Source: an uncultured bacterium
GTDB taxonomy: Bacteria > Vulcanimicrobiota > Xenobia > Xenobiales > Xenobiaceae
Assembly (NCBI GenBank): GCA_934644775.1
Contig: CAKUDB010000025.1
Location: 1 to 40,065, forward strand
DNA: 40,065 bases
Reading direction: 5' to 3'
Positions 22,758 through 31,276 of the stretch are shown here, piece after piece. Numbering within the stretch: position 1 is the first letter of the stretch; every line of letters begins with the position of its first letter. A program made the position numbers and the translations under genes. A model generated the notes under the pieces. That model saw nothing but the letters and a program-made list of their open reading frames with translations. It made no database searches and was not told the origin of the DNA.

Positions 22758-23756
22758 ATGAGCTATAAAGTTGCCGTTCTTGGTTCGGGAAGTTGGGGCA
22801 CAGCCCAAGCCCTGCACTTACAGAAAGCCGGCAGCGATGTAGTTATATGGGGATGTGAGGCCACCGACTTAAACTCTATAAAGACTGGCTTTAATACTCG
22901 TTATTTCGGTAATATGCCTTTATGTAATCCCGGTGATTTGGGAGTTGAGTATGACCTCCAGAAAGCTGTTAAAGGGGCCGATTTTATAGTTTTTGCCGTC
23001 CCTTCAGGAGCGGTGCGCAGCGTAGCTGAAGCAGTAAAAGAGAATGTCAGCCCTTCAAGTATTATTATCAGTACAGCTAAAGGTTTGGAAAAAGATAGCC
23101 TTATGCGCATGTCTGAAGTCCTTTCTGAAGTGCTGGGACGTTTAGAGCGTATAGTAGTCCTCTCCGGTCCCTCTTTTGCTGTAGAAGTTATTAAAGAATT
23201 ACCTACGGCTGTCACTTTGGCTTCTCCAGTACCGCGCCTCTCTTCTTTGGCGGCCAATCTTTATCACTATAAATATTTCCGGGCTTACGCCTCGACCGAT
23301 ATAGTGGGCGTAGAATTAGGCGGAGTCTTGAAAAATGTTATTGCTCTAGCTGCAGGTATGATTGACGGGGCCGGTATGGGGGCCAATGCCCGAGCCGCCC
23401 TCCTTACCAGAGCCCTTATAGAGATTAGACGCATAGTCATGGCTATGGGGGGACGATCCTCCACAGTGTCCGGTTTAAGTGGCTTAGGAGATTTGCTTTT
23501 AACGGCCACAGGCGATTTAAGTCGCAACCGTCAGGTCGGCCTCATGCTCGGTAAGGGGCGCCAGTTATCTGAAATTATGCAGGAAATGAAGCAAGTGGCT
23601 GAAGGCGTCACTACGGCCAATAGTTGCTTACAATTGGCCCAAAATTTAGGCATAGAGACGCCTATTATCAAAGAGACTTGCCAAATTCTCTCCGGCGAGC
23701 ACAACTTGCAACAAGCGATCATCAACTTATTGGCTCGCTCGCAAAAGTTTGAGTAA
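22758..23756 (+). CDS. gpsA: Glycerol-3-phosphate dehydrogenase [NAD(P)+]
   Basis: GpsA reduces dihydroxyacetone phosphate to glycerol 3-phosphate, the backbone of membrane lipids. The Rossmann motif VLGSGSWGTAQA lies at about 7-18. STAKGLE, LSGPSFAVEV, GGVLKNVIALAAGM and SGLGDLLLT follow in the expected order, and the catalytic Lys is in the GGVLKN segment. I start at the ATG at 22758, giving 332 residues as in most GpsA; an in-frame TTG 21 bases upstream overlaps the GGGGAGA that probably acts as ribosome site (spacing about 13, long). The gene stands alone and is convergent with the subtilase gene. In many Bacillota it follows plsY or der; that linkage is not seen here. Confidence 0.95.
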   Translation: MSYKVAVLGSGSWGTAQALHLQKAGSDVVIWGCEATDLNSIKTGFNTRYFGNMPLCNPGDLGVEYDLQKAVKGADFIVFAVPSGAVRSVAEAVKENVSPSSIIISTAKGLEKDSLMRMSEVLSEVLGRLERIVVLSGPSFAVEVIKELPTAVTLASPVPRLSSLAANLYHYKYFRAYASTDIVGVELGGVLKNVIALAAGMIDGAGMGANARAALLTRALIEIRRIVMAMGGRSSTVSGLSGLGDLLLTATGDLSRNRQVGLMLGKGRQLSEIMQEMKQVAEGVTTANSCLQLAQNLGIETPIIKETCQILSGEHNLQQAIINLLARSQKFE

Positions 23757-23786
23757 CAGGCAACGGTTAGAACCGACTCTCCAGTC

Positions 23787-25280
23787 TTAGGCGATATTCA
23801 GAATAGAGTCGTAGCTCCCCCACACATTGGGCTTGCGATACAAATTGGCAGGATCTTCAAACCAATCTTTTTCGTCTACTCTGAATTTGTAACGATACCT
23901 TCCCGGCGGTGGAGCCTCGATTTCCACTTTCCAAGTGCCATCAAACATTTCATGGAAATAGTATTGATTAGGCGTCCAATCATTAAAGTCTCCCATAAGT
24001 TCCACTTTTTTGGCAAAATAATTGACAAAGATGAAGCTCAATTTGCCGTCTAAAACCAAGGGAGGACGCAATTCACAAATTTGATCGTGAGTCCAGGCTT
24101 CGTGAGCTTGCTCGACGGCTCGACTGGCATTGACGATACCGCAACCCTGAGCCAAAAGATCTTTACCATTGACGCGGTCGGCTGTCGACATAAAGATCTG
24201 ACGTATAACTGCTGGAGTAAGTTGTGAGTTAGCTTCCAACATTTGGGCGGCAATAGCTGCTACAGTAGGAGCGGCAAAAGAGGTACCGTCGACATGCTGG
24301 TAGTGGCGGCCGACAACCTTGTCATCTAAGAGCCATTTATCTAACTTTTGGCTAAGCTCTTGGCGGCTGAGCTGATATAAATTGTCGGGCAAGTCTACAC
24401 CTTCGGGCACCTCGCTAAGCAAATTGAGCAAAGGGCCGCCAATCGTTACTGCCAAATCGTAACAATATTGAACTCGCTTATACTGGACTGTGCCCGGAAG
24501 GATCGGAGCGGCTACCCAAGCGGCTGGAGCAATAATTTCTGGCTTAACCACCAGGTCTAGAATCACACCATAACTACTACAATAAAGATCCGCTTCTTCC
24601 GGAGTGCAAGCATTGCGCGATACACAACCACCTACAGTGAGCACAGAGGGAGCATTAGCCGGCGGGCGAGGTAACGTGCGCGTATTGCCAGCGGCCGCAA
24701 TAACCAAAATGCCCTCAGAGACGAGTTCTTCCGAAGCTTTGGATATTTCGCAATTTAACTCTTTAGGATCGAAGTCGCTGCCGACAGAGATATTTAAAAT
24801 ATTTATATGGTACTTGGCAGCATTATCACGCACCCAATGTAGCCCTTTTAAGATTAAGTCGTCACAGATCATACCATCGCGACTACACTTTATAAGTACC
24901 ACCTTAGCTTCGGAAGCCAATCCTCGGTAGCGGCCGCCAGAAAGCGAGCCATCACCACAAGCAGAGACCGAAGTCATCATACCGTGCCAATTCCAACTAT
25001 TGCGATTGGCGTGAGGATTTAGATCTTGAGTTTCCTCGCCCAAATCGATATAGGCAGCAATGCGATCACCTAAATCTGGATGAGGATAAAAACCTGAATC
25101 CAAAAAAGCTATAGTTACTCCTCGCCCCCTCATATTAGAATCGGCATGTAACCTTTCCGCAGTGCTAGGTACCGAGTAATCATTAAAATTAACTAAGGTA
25201 GTTTCACAATCTTTAGCAAGCATCTTTTTTTTCTCTAAGTAGCCAAAATTGAGGCAACCTTTTGGCGATTTTTTCTCCAT
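23787..25280 (-). CDS. Subtilisin-like (S8) serine protease fused to a CBM48/AMPK-type glycogen-binding-like domain
   Basis: The first 400 residues are a subtilase. Counting from the ATG at 25280, Asp61 (FLDSGF), His99 (WHGMMTS), the oxyanion Asn198 (AAAGN) and Ser334 (DGTSFAAP) form the active site. The last 85 residues read like an early-set carbohydrate module of the CBM48/AMPK-beta type: VELMGDFNDWTP, then GTWKVEI, then GRYRYKFRVD and WFEDPAN. No signal peptide is seen, so the protein may be cytoplasmic. The start is unsure: AGGA is only two bases from the ATG at 25280, and an ATG at 25223 has GAGA eight bases ahead. The gene follows the NCS2-like permease gene, and that gene's terminator ends right at this start. 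A protease that docks on glycogen-like polymer is inference. Confidence 0.85.
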   Translation of the reverse strand: MEKKSPKGCLNFGYLEKKKMLAKDCETTLVNFNDYSVPSTAERLHADSNMRGRGVTIAFLDSGFYPHPDLGDRIAAYIDLGEETQDLNPHANRNSWNWHGMMTSVSACGDGSLSGGRYRGLASEAKVVLIKCSRDGMICDDLILKGLHWVRDNAAKYHINILNISVGSDFDPKELNCEISKASEELVSEGILVIAAAGNTRTLPRPPANAPSVLTVGGCVSRNACTPEEADLYCSSYGVILDLVVKPEIIAPAAWVAAPILPGTVQYKRVQYCYDLAVTIGGPLLNLLSEVPEGVDLPDNLYQLSRQELSQKLDKWLLDDKVVGRHYQHVDGTSFAAPTVAAIAAQMLEANSQLTPAVIRQIFMSTADRVNGKDLLAQGCGIVNASRAVEQAHEAWTHDQICELRPPLVLDGKLSFIFVNYFAKKVELMGDFNDWTPNQYYFHEMFDGTWKVEIEAPPPGRYRYKFRVDEKDWFEDPANLYRKPNVWGSYDSILNIA

Positions 25281-25287
25281 TCCTGCC

Positions 25288-25336
25288 AAAAAAGAAACGC
25301 CTCACTTACAGCGCTTAGAAAGAGCGAGGCGTTTCC
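25288..25336 (-). terminator. Terminator of the NCS2-like permease gene, abutting the subtilase start
   Basis: On the minus strand, GAAACGCCTC and GAGGCGTTTC form a perfect 10-bp stem followed by TTTTTT. The T run ends eight bases before the ATG at 25280 of the next gene, so it may also act as an attenuator. Confidence 0.88.
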
Positions 25337-25371
25337 CCAAAAGGAATAGTTTTAATTTATACCAAAAAAAA

Positions 25372-27051
25372 TTAGGCTGCCGACTTAGCCAATTCTTCAT
25401 TTTCGGCTAATTTAGCCCGTATTTCTCGATTTTCGTCTTCGTAAATCGACCAAGCTGAAGCCTTACTAAAAGACAAGCCATAAATAAGCAAACCGGTTAA
25501 TAAATATCCGGCAGCAAACTGGAAAGGTATAGCCTTTTCTATATCGTTAGGTAAATTAAAAGGCCAATACATAAATCCAGTCGGTGAGACAGAATGGATT
25601 AAGCCAACGAAAGAACAAGCCGATAATATTAGTAGCACCGTGGCCGCTCGACGTAAACGGCGCTCAATAAAGAAAGCCAGAAAAGCCCCCCAGAGCATAG
25701 ACGTTAAAACAAAACCGTTGCCTAAAGCCGGAATAATCAAATTTTCGCTTAAAAAGCGATGGCCATTAGCATCAGCTAGTAAACGACTAACTAAAGAGTC
25801 AAAATTATCACTATAATTGCCCTTCAAAGCTAGAGCTCTCATAATACAAGGGAAGAGGGCGAAGGTTAAAGCAGTGCGGAAATTATTATCGCTGTCCCGG
25901 AAGGCTTGCGAAGTCAATTCCAAAGCAATAAATATTAAAATAGGCGCTAAGGCGGCTGTGGGCACAAAGTCGACAATAACTTTAATTAAACCAAAAATAC
26001 CGAATAAACCGATAAAAATACCAGTTAATAAAACGTGACCTGCCCGACAATTCATACCTTTAAAGGCCGCATGGCCGATATATAAGGTAGTGGGAGCAAT
26101 ACCGCCACACAAGCCGGAAATTAAAGTAACTGCGGCATCTATTTGCAAAACTTCGCGTATATTATAGTTATCTCCAGCTATAACCGCTCCTTTGGCCACA
26201 TTAACCCCACCAACAATGGTTAGTACAGTAAAAGGAAGCACGACGGGCAAATATTGCAAAGAGTCTTTTAATCCATAAATAAAGTAATAATTAGGTAAGG
26301 GAAAATTGAAAGCTGCCGAAAACTGCGGCACCATAAACTTTTGTCCAGCCAACCCCAAAGGGCCTAAAATATAATATAAGCCGGTAGCTAGGAGCACAGC
26401 AGCTAAAACTCCGGGAATCTTACCCGGCAACTCTATCTTGGCAATCAAAGAATAAAAAATAATACCAAAAGACAATAAACCTACAGCCGGAGCTCCCATA
26501 ACCTCAATAAAAGGTACTACTCCCAATAAAGCAATACCCACACCGGCCAAAGCTCCCACCAAACCGGCTTTAGGAACGATTTTACCGATCCATTCTCCAA
26601 TAAATGAGCCTAAAAATTTGCCCAAACCACAGCCCATAACTGTAGCCATACCCAAATACCAAGTCTGGACAGCAGCTTCCTGAGGAGATAACCCGGCAGC
26701 TTTATAAGTGATAAAGGCCGGGCCGAATACGGCAAAAGCCAAACCGACGGTCGAAGGAGTATCTATAGCCACAGGAATAGCCGTAGACTCTCGCCCCTGC
26801 CTCTTGGCTTGCTTAAAAGCTAACCACACAAAAGCTAAATCTCCACAGAGAACCCCTAAAGCCGTACCGGGAAAGATCCTTCCATAGACAAATTCTGTCG
26901 GCATGGCAAAAATTTGTGTCAAAATAAAAGCTAAGAATGCCAGTACAGTCATGTTATCGAACATGACACTAAAAAAACCATTTAAATCGTTTAAAACGAA
27001 CCACTTATAAGTTAAAGGACGAGTGGTGGAGTTCCTATGAGCGCTTTGCAT
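25372..27051 (-). CDS. NCS2/AzgA-like permease family membrane protein
   Basis: This polytopic membrane protein of 559 residues has about thirteen hydrophobic segments. Its layout resembles the nucleobase:cation symporter-2 / AzgA / SulP fold. TAIPVAIDTPSTVGLAFAVFGPAF near 90-113 resembles the TM3 half-helix region, and ALAPILIFIALELTSQAF near 345 resembles TM10. GGVNVAKGAVIAGDNYN and GGIAPTTLYIGH recall the Gly-rich loops of these transporters. Substrate prediction is not possible; purines are a guess supported only by ade and preTA elsewhere in the window. GGAG lies 13 bases ahead of the ATG. The C-terminal tail is charged. A strong terminator follows. Confidence 0.62.
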   Translation of the reverse strand: MQSAHRNSTTRPLTYKWFVLNDLNGFFSVMFDNMTVLAFLAFILTQIFAMPTEFVYGRIFPGTALGVLCGDLAFVWLAFKQAKRQGRESTAIPVAIDTPSTVGLAFAVFGPAFITYKAAGLSPQEAAVQTWYLGMATVMGCGLGKFLGSFIGEWIGKIVPKAGLVGALAGVGIALLGVVPFIEVMGAPAVGLLSFGIIFYSLIAKIELPGKIPGVLAAVLLATGLYYILGPLGLAGQKFMVPQFSAAFNFPLPNYYFIYGLKDSLQYLPVVLPFTVLTIVGGVNVAKGAVIAGDNYNIREVLQIDAAVTLISGLCGGIAPTTLYIGHAAFKGMNCRAGHVLLTGIFIGLFGIFGLIKVIVDFVPTAALAPILIFIALELTSQAFRDSDNNFRTALTFALFPCIMRALALKGNYSDNFDSLVSRLLADANGHRFLSENLIIPALGNGFVLTSMLWGAFLAFFIERRLRRAATVLLILSACSFVGLIHSVSPTGFMYWPFNLPNDIEKAIPFQFAAGYLLTGLLIYGLSFSKASAWSIYEDENREIRAKLAENEELAKSAA

Positions 27052-27379
27052 AGCGAGCCCAATCTCCAGAAAAAGATGCTATATACGTATACGGTCGCCA
27101 CCATTCCACCCGCCTTCGTTATATCCTTCAAAAGACAACGAAAGTGGGGGCGATATATAAGGGCGGTTGGTAAATAGGGGCCTCCCTTCTTTATTAACAT
27201 TAAAGCTAGGCAAAAATAATCAAAGCGGCCCTTTCTCTTGGGGCTAGTAGCGATTTTGACGCTTTGCCCCGTTGGGAAAAATGGCCGCTTTGGTATAATG
27301 GGCTCCTACCCACACTATTAAGTTAGGGGCTAGGTAAAGTGCTTAATTTAATAGTAGATTCAAGCCTTTTTGATATTTT
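27052..27379. other. Intergenic region between the DUF4013 gene and the NCS2-like permease gene
   Basis: Near the DUF4013 end it holds a large nested hairpin, annotated separately. A short self-complementary stretch, TATACGTATA, lies about 40 bases upstream of the permease start. No purine or PreQ1 riboswitch core is recognisable to me. Open frames here show no protein-like features. Confidence 0.35.
27208..27292 (-). terminator. Large nested hairpin, probable terminator of the DUF4013 gene
   Basis: CAAAGCGGCC (27221-27230) pairs with GGCCGCTTTG (27283-27292). Inside, GGGGC/GCCCC and AGCG/CGCT form a second stem. On the minus strand the outer stem is followed by ATTATTTTTG, a fair T tract. 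Confidence 0.6.
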
Positions 27380-28228
27380 CTATTCAGCTTCGTCAGAATC
27401 TGTAGACCAAGTAATAGAAGTATCGGGACGATGGCCCGCCCAATAAGAAGCACCATGTTTACCTGGTTTGGAATGACCATACTCGTCCTCATCTTCGGTA
27501 GGCTCCAACTCCATATGGGCAGAGCGCTCGATATGAATATCGGTAGGATCATAAAGAGAGGGATGGTACCTATCTTGAACCAAACCAGCCAGACCGTAAA
27601 CAGAAACTACAGCCAAATAGGCCTGGAGGGCTGAAGCCAAAATCCATAAGAAGAATCCGTTAAACCAAAACAAGTTTACCGATAAGGAGAAAATAAGAGC
27701 CACTATTGCACACAATATATAGTAGTTGACCCCTAAACCGGTAACACGTTGGACAACATCTAAAACCTTAAAGCAATCAGAGACTGTCAAACTTTCGCTA
27801 AAAAAGCTGAAAGCCGATCCCGAAACTAGTAAAGCTACAAAAATGACCACAAAGGAGATAACGAATAAAGCAAAAGAAGTGAAGAGGCTACCCCCTTCTC
27901 CTCCTACGGCATTGACAACTAATAAGGGAGCTCCGCAAGCAAAGGCTAAAGCCAATCCTAAGCCCACAAAAAAGGCGGCATAACAAGCTAAAGCGGCAGC
28001 TAAAGAGACGCCCTTAAAGACATAATTACCGAAATCTTCCCATTCCGGCAAAATTATCTCGTCATCTTTACCGTCAATATAATTGCGGTAGAGCATTACA
28101 CTGTAACCTAAAGCCAAGATCCAACCGACGATAGGCACAAACATAGCTGCACTTAAGATGGCCAGTTTGACAGTAAACTTGGGGTCTTTACGCATAAAGA
28201 CAAAAGCTCTAATCAGCTCAGGATCCAA
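27380..28228 (-). CDS. DUF4013 family membrane protein
   Basis: This is an integral membrane protein of 282 residues with about six hydrophobic segments. The N-terminal part DPKFTVKLAILSAAMFVPIVGWILALGY, followed by an acidic stretch LPEWEDFGNYVFKG, is characteristic of DUF4013, a family of unknown function found in bacteria and archaea. The C-terminal 60 residues are hydrophilic, rich in Asp, Glu and His, and likely cytoplasmic. The start codon is TTG, chosen because GGAGG lies six bases before it and because the family begins just there. A symmetrical ATTATA-ac-TATAAT (28271-28284) lies in the promoter region. A large terminator-like hairpin follows. The role is unknown. Confidence 0.82.
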   Translation of the reverse strand: MDPELIRAFVFMRKDPKFTVKLAILSAAMFVPIVGWILALGYSVMLYRNYIDGKDDEIILPEWEDFGNYVFKGVSLAAALACYAAFFVGLGLALAFACGAPLLVVNAVGGEGGSLFTSFALFVISFVVIFVALLVSGSAFSFFSESLTVSDCFKVLDVVQRVTGLGVNYYILCAIVALIFSLSVNLFWFNGFFLWILASALQAYLAVVSVYGLAGLVQDRYHPSLYDPTDIHIERSAHMELEPTEDEDEYGHSKPGKHGASYWAGHRPDTSITWSTDSDEAE

Positions 28229-28444
28229 AGTAGTCCTCCAAGGTACTCGAAAGAATAAAGATTGAGTACATTATAACTATAATTGCAAGCCGACGCCTCT
28301 GACGCCAGGCACGATAATATTAAGTCCTTACTAAAAAAGAAGCTATAGAAAAAGCCACTAAATATCTCCTAAAAAGTAAAAAAGTTACAAAAGATCTTAG
28401 TAAAGAAGCGGCCCCCTCTATAGCCATTTTCAACTAAGGCCAGA
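28229..28444. promoter_or_regulatory. Intergenic region with a symmetrical -10 element before the DUF4013 gene
   Basis: ATTATA-ac-TATAAT at 28271-28284 reads as a -10 box on either strand, about 45 bases before the TTG start. The -35 boxes are weak. A 35-codon frame on the minus strand (28320-28427) lacks a ribosome site, and I do not call it a gene. Confidence 0.3.
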
Positions 28445-28792
28445 TTAACGGTGCATCTTCCAACCGCCGACAGCTCCGGCCGTAAAGCCAACCATCGAAG
28501 AAGAAAGCTGGGAGGCTAAATCGTTGACCAACTGGCCGGCCGCTTTGGTGCCATTTTCTATAGAGCAACAGACGGCTCCCCAATTTACAGTTATGAAACC
28601 GGCATGAGCCAAAAGGGCCATGAGAAGAAGGATAGAGCCCAAAACTAAAAGAGCGGCTCTAAGAGCAGCTTTAAGCGAATAACCCACAGCCAAACCGGCC
28701 ACCGTGCCTCCGCTTAATTGCAACAAACAAGCTTGCCAAGGAAAAGCTGCGGCAGCGCTACCCGCTCCAGCAGCCATAGTCGTTTCATCCAT
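28445..28792 (-). CDS. FUN14-like small membrane protein
   Basis: This 115-residue membrane protein begins with an Ala-rich segment. Its core GGTVAGLAVGYSLKAALRAALLVLG, followed by HAGFITVNW, matches the FUN14 family (eukaryotic FUNDC1 relatives; the bacterial function is unknown). Two or three membrane segments are likely, with a small C-terminal hydrophobic stretch. I choose the ATG at 28792 because AGGTGA lies eight bases before it; GTG and ATG codons just upstream overlap that site. The gene lies between the secreted protein gene upstream and the DUF4013 gene downstream, all on the minus strand. A hairpin with a T run ends just before its ribosome site. Family confidence is fair. Confidence 0.72.
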   Translation of the reverse strand: MDETTMAAGAGSAAAAFPWQACLLQLSGGTVAGLAVGYSLKAALRAALLVLGSILLLMALLAHAGFITVNWGAVCCSIENGTKAAGQLVNDLASQLSSSMVGFTAGAVGGWKMHR

Positions 28793-28806
28793 AATCATTG
28801 TCACCT

Positions 28807-28838
28807 AAAAAAGCAGGCCCACCATCGGAACCTGCCCC
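28807..28838 (-). terminator. Hairpin with T run directly before the FUN14-like gene
   Basis: On the minus strand GCAGG (28835-28831) pairs with CCTGC (28817-28813), followed by TTTTTT and then AGGTGA, the ribosome site of the next gene. It can be the terminator of the secreted-protein gene or an attenuator between the two genes. Confidence 0.6.
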
Positions 28839-28850
28839 TAAAAAAATGTT

Positions 28851-29384
28851 TTATTTTTTCTCTGCCTTTTTATCCTTAGTCCCATCTAAATTAACCGGAC
28901 GCCCATTGACAGTAATCTCTGTAGATTTTCCTCCTGTCACCTCTACATCACTATTACGTACCGGCCCGGAGGGAAGCTCTTTAACTCTGCGTCCGGGACG
29001 ATTCTCGAACATAACAGAATTGATTGAGCCGCCGTCACCAAATTGAGGCGCATTTCCCCCCCTAGCATTCCAGTAACCGTCCTCAGAATCGATAAAATCG
29101 ACTTGAGTATCTCGATCCCCTCGCTCGGTGGCAATTTTATTACGTTGATTTTTAGATGTAAAGTTCTTGCGTTTTTTTCGCTCTTTCCCAGAAGTATTAG
29201 TTGTCTGTTTATTATCGCTGCTTTGAGCCAACAACTTGGTCTCATCATTAAAGCTAAAAGTATAAGTAGGCTCTGTACCGCAAGGGCTCGAACAAGCCTG
29301 GGCCTCGCTATAACTGACGGCACCCCATAAAGTTCCTATTGCAGCTAATACGGCTCCCCAACTTAATAACTTTTGCTTAAGCAT
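28851..29384 (-). CDS. Small secreted protein of unknown function
   Basis: No family is recognised. The 177 residues start with a signal peptide (about 1-29: MLKQKLLSWG, then a hydrophobic core ending near SEAQA). A short Cys pair, CSSPC, lies just after the predicted cleavage site. The rest is hydrophilic and probably disordered: a Lys/Arg-rich stretch near 69-85 (KERKKRKNF), a Gly/Asn/Asp-rich middle and a Lys-rich end (DKKAEKK). It has no membrane segment beyond the signal. AGGAG lies some 16 bases before the ATG. It precedes the FUN14-like gene on the same strand, separated by a hairpin. It may be an exported basic protein that binds wall or nucleic acid; that is a guess. Confidence 0.55.
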   Translation of the reverse strand: MLKQKLLSWGAVLAAIGTLWGAVSYSEAQACSSPCGTEPTYTFSFNDETKLLAQSSDNKQTTNTSGKERKKRKNFTSKNQRNKIATERGDRDTQVDFIDSEDGYWNARGGNAPQFGDGGSINSVMFENRPGRRVKELPSGPVRNSDVEVTGGKSTEITVNGRPVNLDGTKDKKAEKK

Positions 29385-29745
29385 AACGTTGTTTATATTC
29401 TCCTTTATGAAGCAGCTAAAAAAATACGAAACGAATACCTTTTTGGCAAATTTTAACTTCTACCAACCCCTTGGTTGATAAATTCCACCGATAAGTTATT
29501 TCCGCGCCAATAGTTTCTTCCCTTTACCAAGCCATTAAAGGCCTGAAAGTTTGTCAGGACGGAGACCAGGCGCTAAACTACTGTGGCAGGAATCATTAGT
29601 TGATTTCCCAAAAGGCTGCCAAGCGCAGTTGCCACTTGGGCTGGCTGGTCAGGAGCTAGCCAAGCGGCAACACGCCCCCTAAACCATATATATTGGCCCT
29701 TACTACTTACTATATGGTGACAAATTTACCCTAGTCGGAGGCATT
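29385..29745. promoter_or_regulatory. Intergenic region with a long hairpin upstream of pepA
   Basis: A strong imperfect hairpin lies at about 29629-29673: GTTGCC-a-CTTGG-CT-GCT pairs with AGC-AG-CCAAG-c-GGCAAC. A second weaker pair, CCATATA/TATATGG, lies at about 29684-29717, shortly before the pepA ribosome site. Neither is followed by a T run. I recognise no known riboswitch. Several purine-rich unpaired stretches precede the long hairpin (29550-29620), so a structured leader is possible. Confidence 0.4.
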
Positions 29746-31248
29746 ATGTTTATAAAACCGATAGCCACTCCTTTTAGCGAATGGAAGACTGACTTGCTGG
29801 TACTCATTTTAGATAAAAATGAAAAGTTCTTTGCTATCGAAGATGAGAAAATAAAAGCTCAGGTGGAAGCTTTGCAAGCTGAATATGACGAAAACAATCG
29901 CCAAGGCTCTTACTTATTTTTTGAGCCCAGTCAGAGCGAAAATATCGGTGCCATTCTCGCTTACTATACCGGAGACTATAAAGGTTTCAGTACGGCGGAA
30001 GTTGTCAAAATTTGTGTAGCTGATGCTATTAAATACGCCTCCAAGACCAAGCGCTATAACGTACTCTTTGCTTTAAATAGCCCTATGGGCCTCCAATATG
30101 TGGGCAAAGCCACCGAAGCGGCCGGTATGGCTTTATGGTCTTTCGACCGATACAAAAAAGAGAAAAAAGACGTCTCGGAAAAGATGACCATCTCTTTTGC
30201 CGTCAGTGAGTACCAACCGGCCGAACGGGCTTTGGCCGAAGGCTTAGTGTTGGCTAATTGCGTTAATATGGCCCGCAACCTTTGTTGCGAACCAGGCGAT
30301 GTAATCAATCCTCAGACCCTTTGTGCTATGGGCAAAGAATTGGCCGAAGAGTTCGGCTACGATTTTGTTGAGTATGACGAGCCGCGCCTAAAGGAAGAAG
30401 GTTTCAACGGACACCTTAAAGTGGGTAGTGGCTCTCAGTACCCTCCGTGCATGTTTGCTATTACTTACAATCCCCCTAAAGCCCAGGAAGGTGAGAAAGA
30501 AGAGTCTATCCCCCACTTTGCTATGGTCGGTAAAGGCCTTACCTTTGACTCCGGCGGTATTAGCATTAAACCTGCTGCCAAAATGCACGAAATGAAAGGC
30601 GATATGGCTGGCGCGGCTGCTGTTTTAGCGACTATGCGAGCTTTAGGTACTCTTCGGCCCAATATTAAGGTGACGGCCATCGTTTGCAGTGCCGAAAATA
30701 TGCCCGACGCCAAGGCTCAGCGTCCCGGCGACATCGTAACATATAAAAACGGCAAATCGGTCCATGTGGAAAATACCGACGCTGAAGGCCGCTTAGTTTT
30801 GGCCGACGGTCTGATCTTAGCTGGAGAGCTCGGTGCCACTCACGTTATCGACATTTGTACTCTGACCGGAGCTTGCGTACGCGCTTTAGGTGAATCTTTT
30901 ACCGGCATTATGGGCAACAATCGCTCTTTAGTTAATGCTATCACCTTCGCCGGCGGAGTCCAGGGCGAATCTTATTGGAAGTTACCTCTTCCTTTGGAAT
31001 ATAAAGAGATGCTCGATACGCCTTTTGCCGACTTAAACAATGTGGGAGGCCCCACCGCCGGCGCTATTACAGCTGGCCTCTTCTTAAAAGAGTTTGTGCC
31101 TGAAACGGCCTCTTGGGCTCATCTTGATATAGCCGGTCCAGCCTGGCGCAGCAAAGCTTGGAAATATTACCCAGCCGGCCCTACCGGCGTAGGCGTCAGA
31201 ACCCTCACCGAGCTGGCTTGGCATTGGGATGAATACTTCAAAAAGTAA
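29746..31248 (+). CDS. pepA: Leucyl aminopeptidase (M17)
   Basis: This is a cytosolic two-metal aminopeptidase that removes N-terminal residues from peptides and works as a hexamer in the family. Metal and catalytic residues are visible: Lys263 (VGKGLTFDSGG), Asp268, Lys275 (ISIKPAA), Asp286 (KGDMAGAAAV), then Asp345, Glu347 and Arg349 (NTDAEGRL). The length of 500 is normal. The N-terminal macro-like domain (1-165) is diverged, as usual. CGGAGG lies just before the ATG. A hairpin-rich leader precedes the gene and a terminator follows, so it is monocistronic. Confidence in the enzyme class is very high. Confidence 0.95.
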   Translation: MFIKPIATPFSEWKTDLLVLILDKNEKFFAIEDEKIKAQVEALQAEYDENNRQGSYLFFEPSQSENIGAILAYYTGDYKGFSTAEVVKICVADAIKYASKTKRYNVLFALNSPMGLQYVGKATEAAGMALWSFDRYKKEKKDVSEKMTISFAVSEYQPAERALAEGLVLANCVNMARNLCCEPGDVINPQTLCAMGKELAEEFGYDFVEYDEPRLKEEGFNGHLKVGSGSQYPPCMFAITYNPPKAQEGEKEESIPHFAMVGKGLTFDSGGISIKPAAKMHEMKGDMAGAAAVLATMRALGTLRPNIKVTAIVCSAENMPDAKAQRPGDIVTYKNGKSVHVENTDAEGRLVLADGLILAGELGATHVIDICTLTGACVRALGESFTGIMGNNRSLVNAITFAGGVQGESYWKLPLPLEYKEMLDTPFADLNNVGGPTAGAITAGLFLKEFVPETASWAHLDIAGPAWRSKAWKYYPAGPTGVGVRTLTELAWHWDEYFKK

Positions 31249-31276
31249 GTCTTAAACAATACTGCTAAAAGAATAC

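Noticed and set aside
27240..27300. TATAAT at 27294 as a plus-strand promoter
   Set aside because: No good -35 box and no plus-strand gene follows; the next gene ends here from the other strand.
28320..28427. A 35-codon hydrophobic frame on the minus strand after the FUN14-like gene
   Set aside because: No ribosome site; the hydrophobicity follows from T-rich DNA. Kept only as a remote possibility.
29560..29680. Cobalamin riboswitch-like words in the pepA leader (CAGGA, GCCAC)
   Set aside because: The order and spacing do not match the conserved core on either strand.
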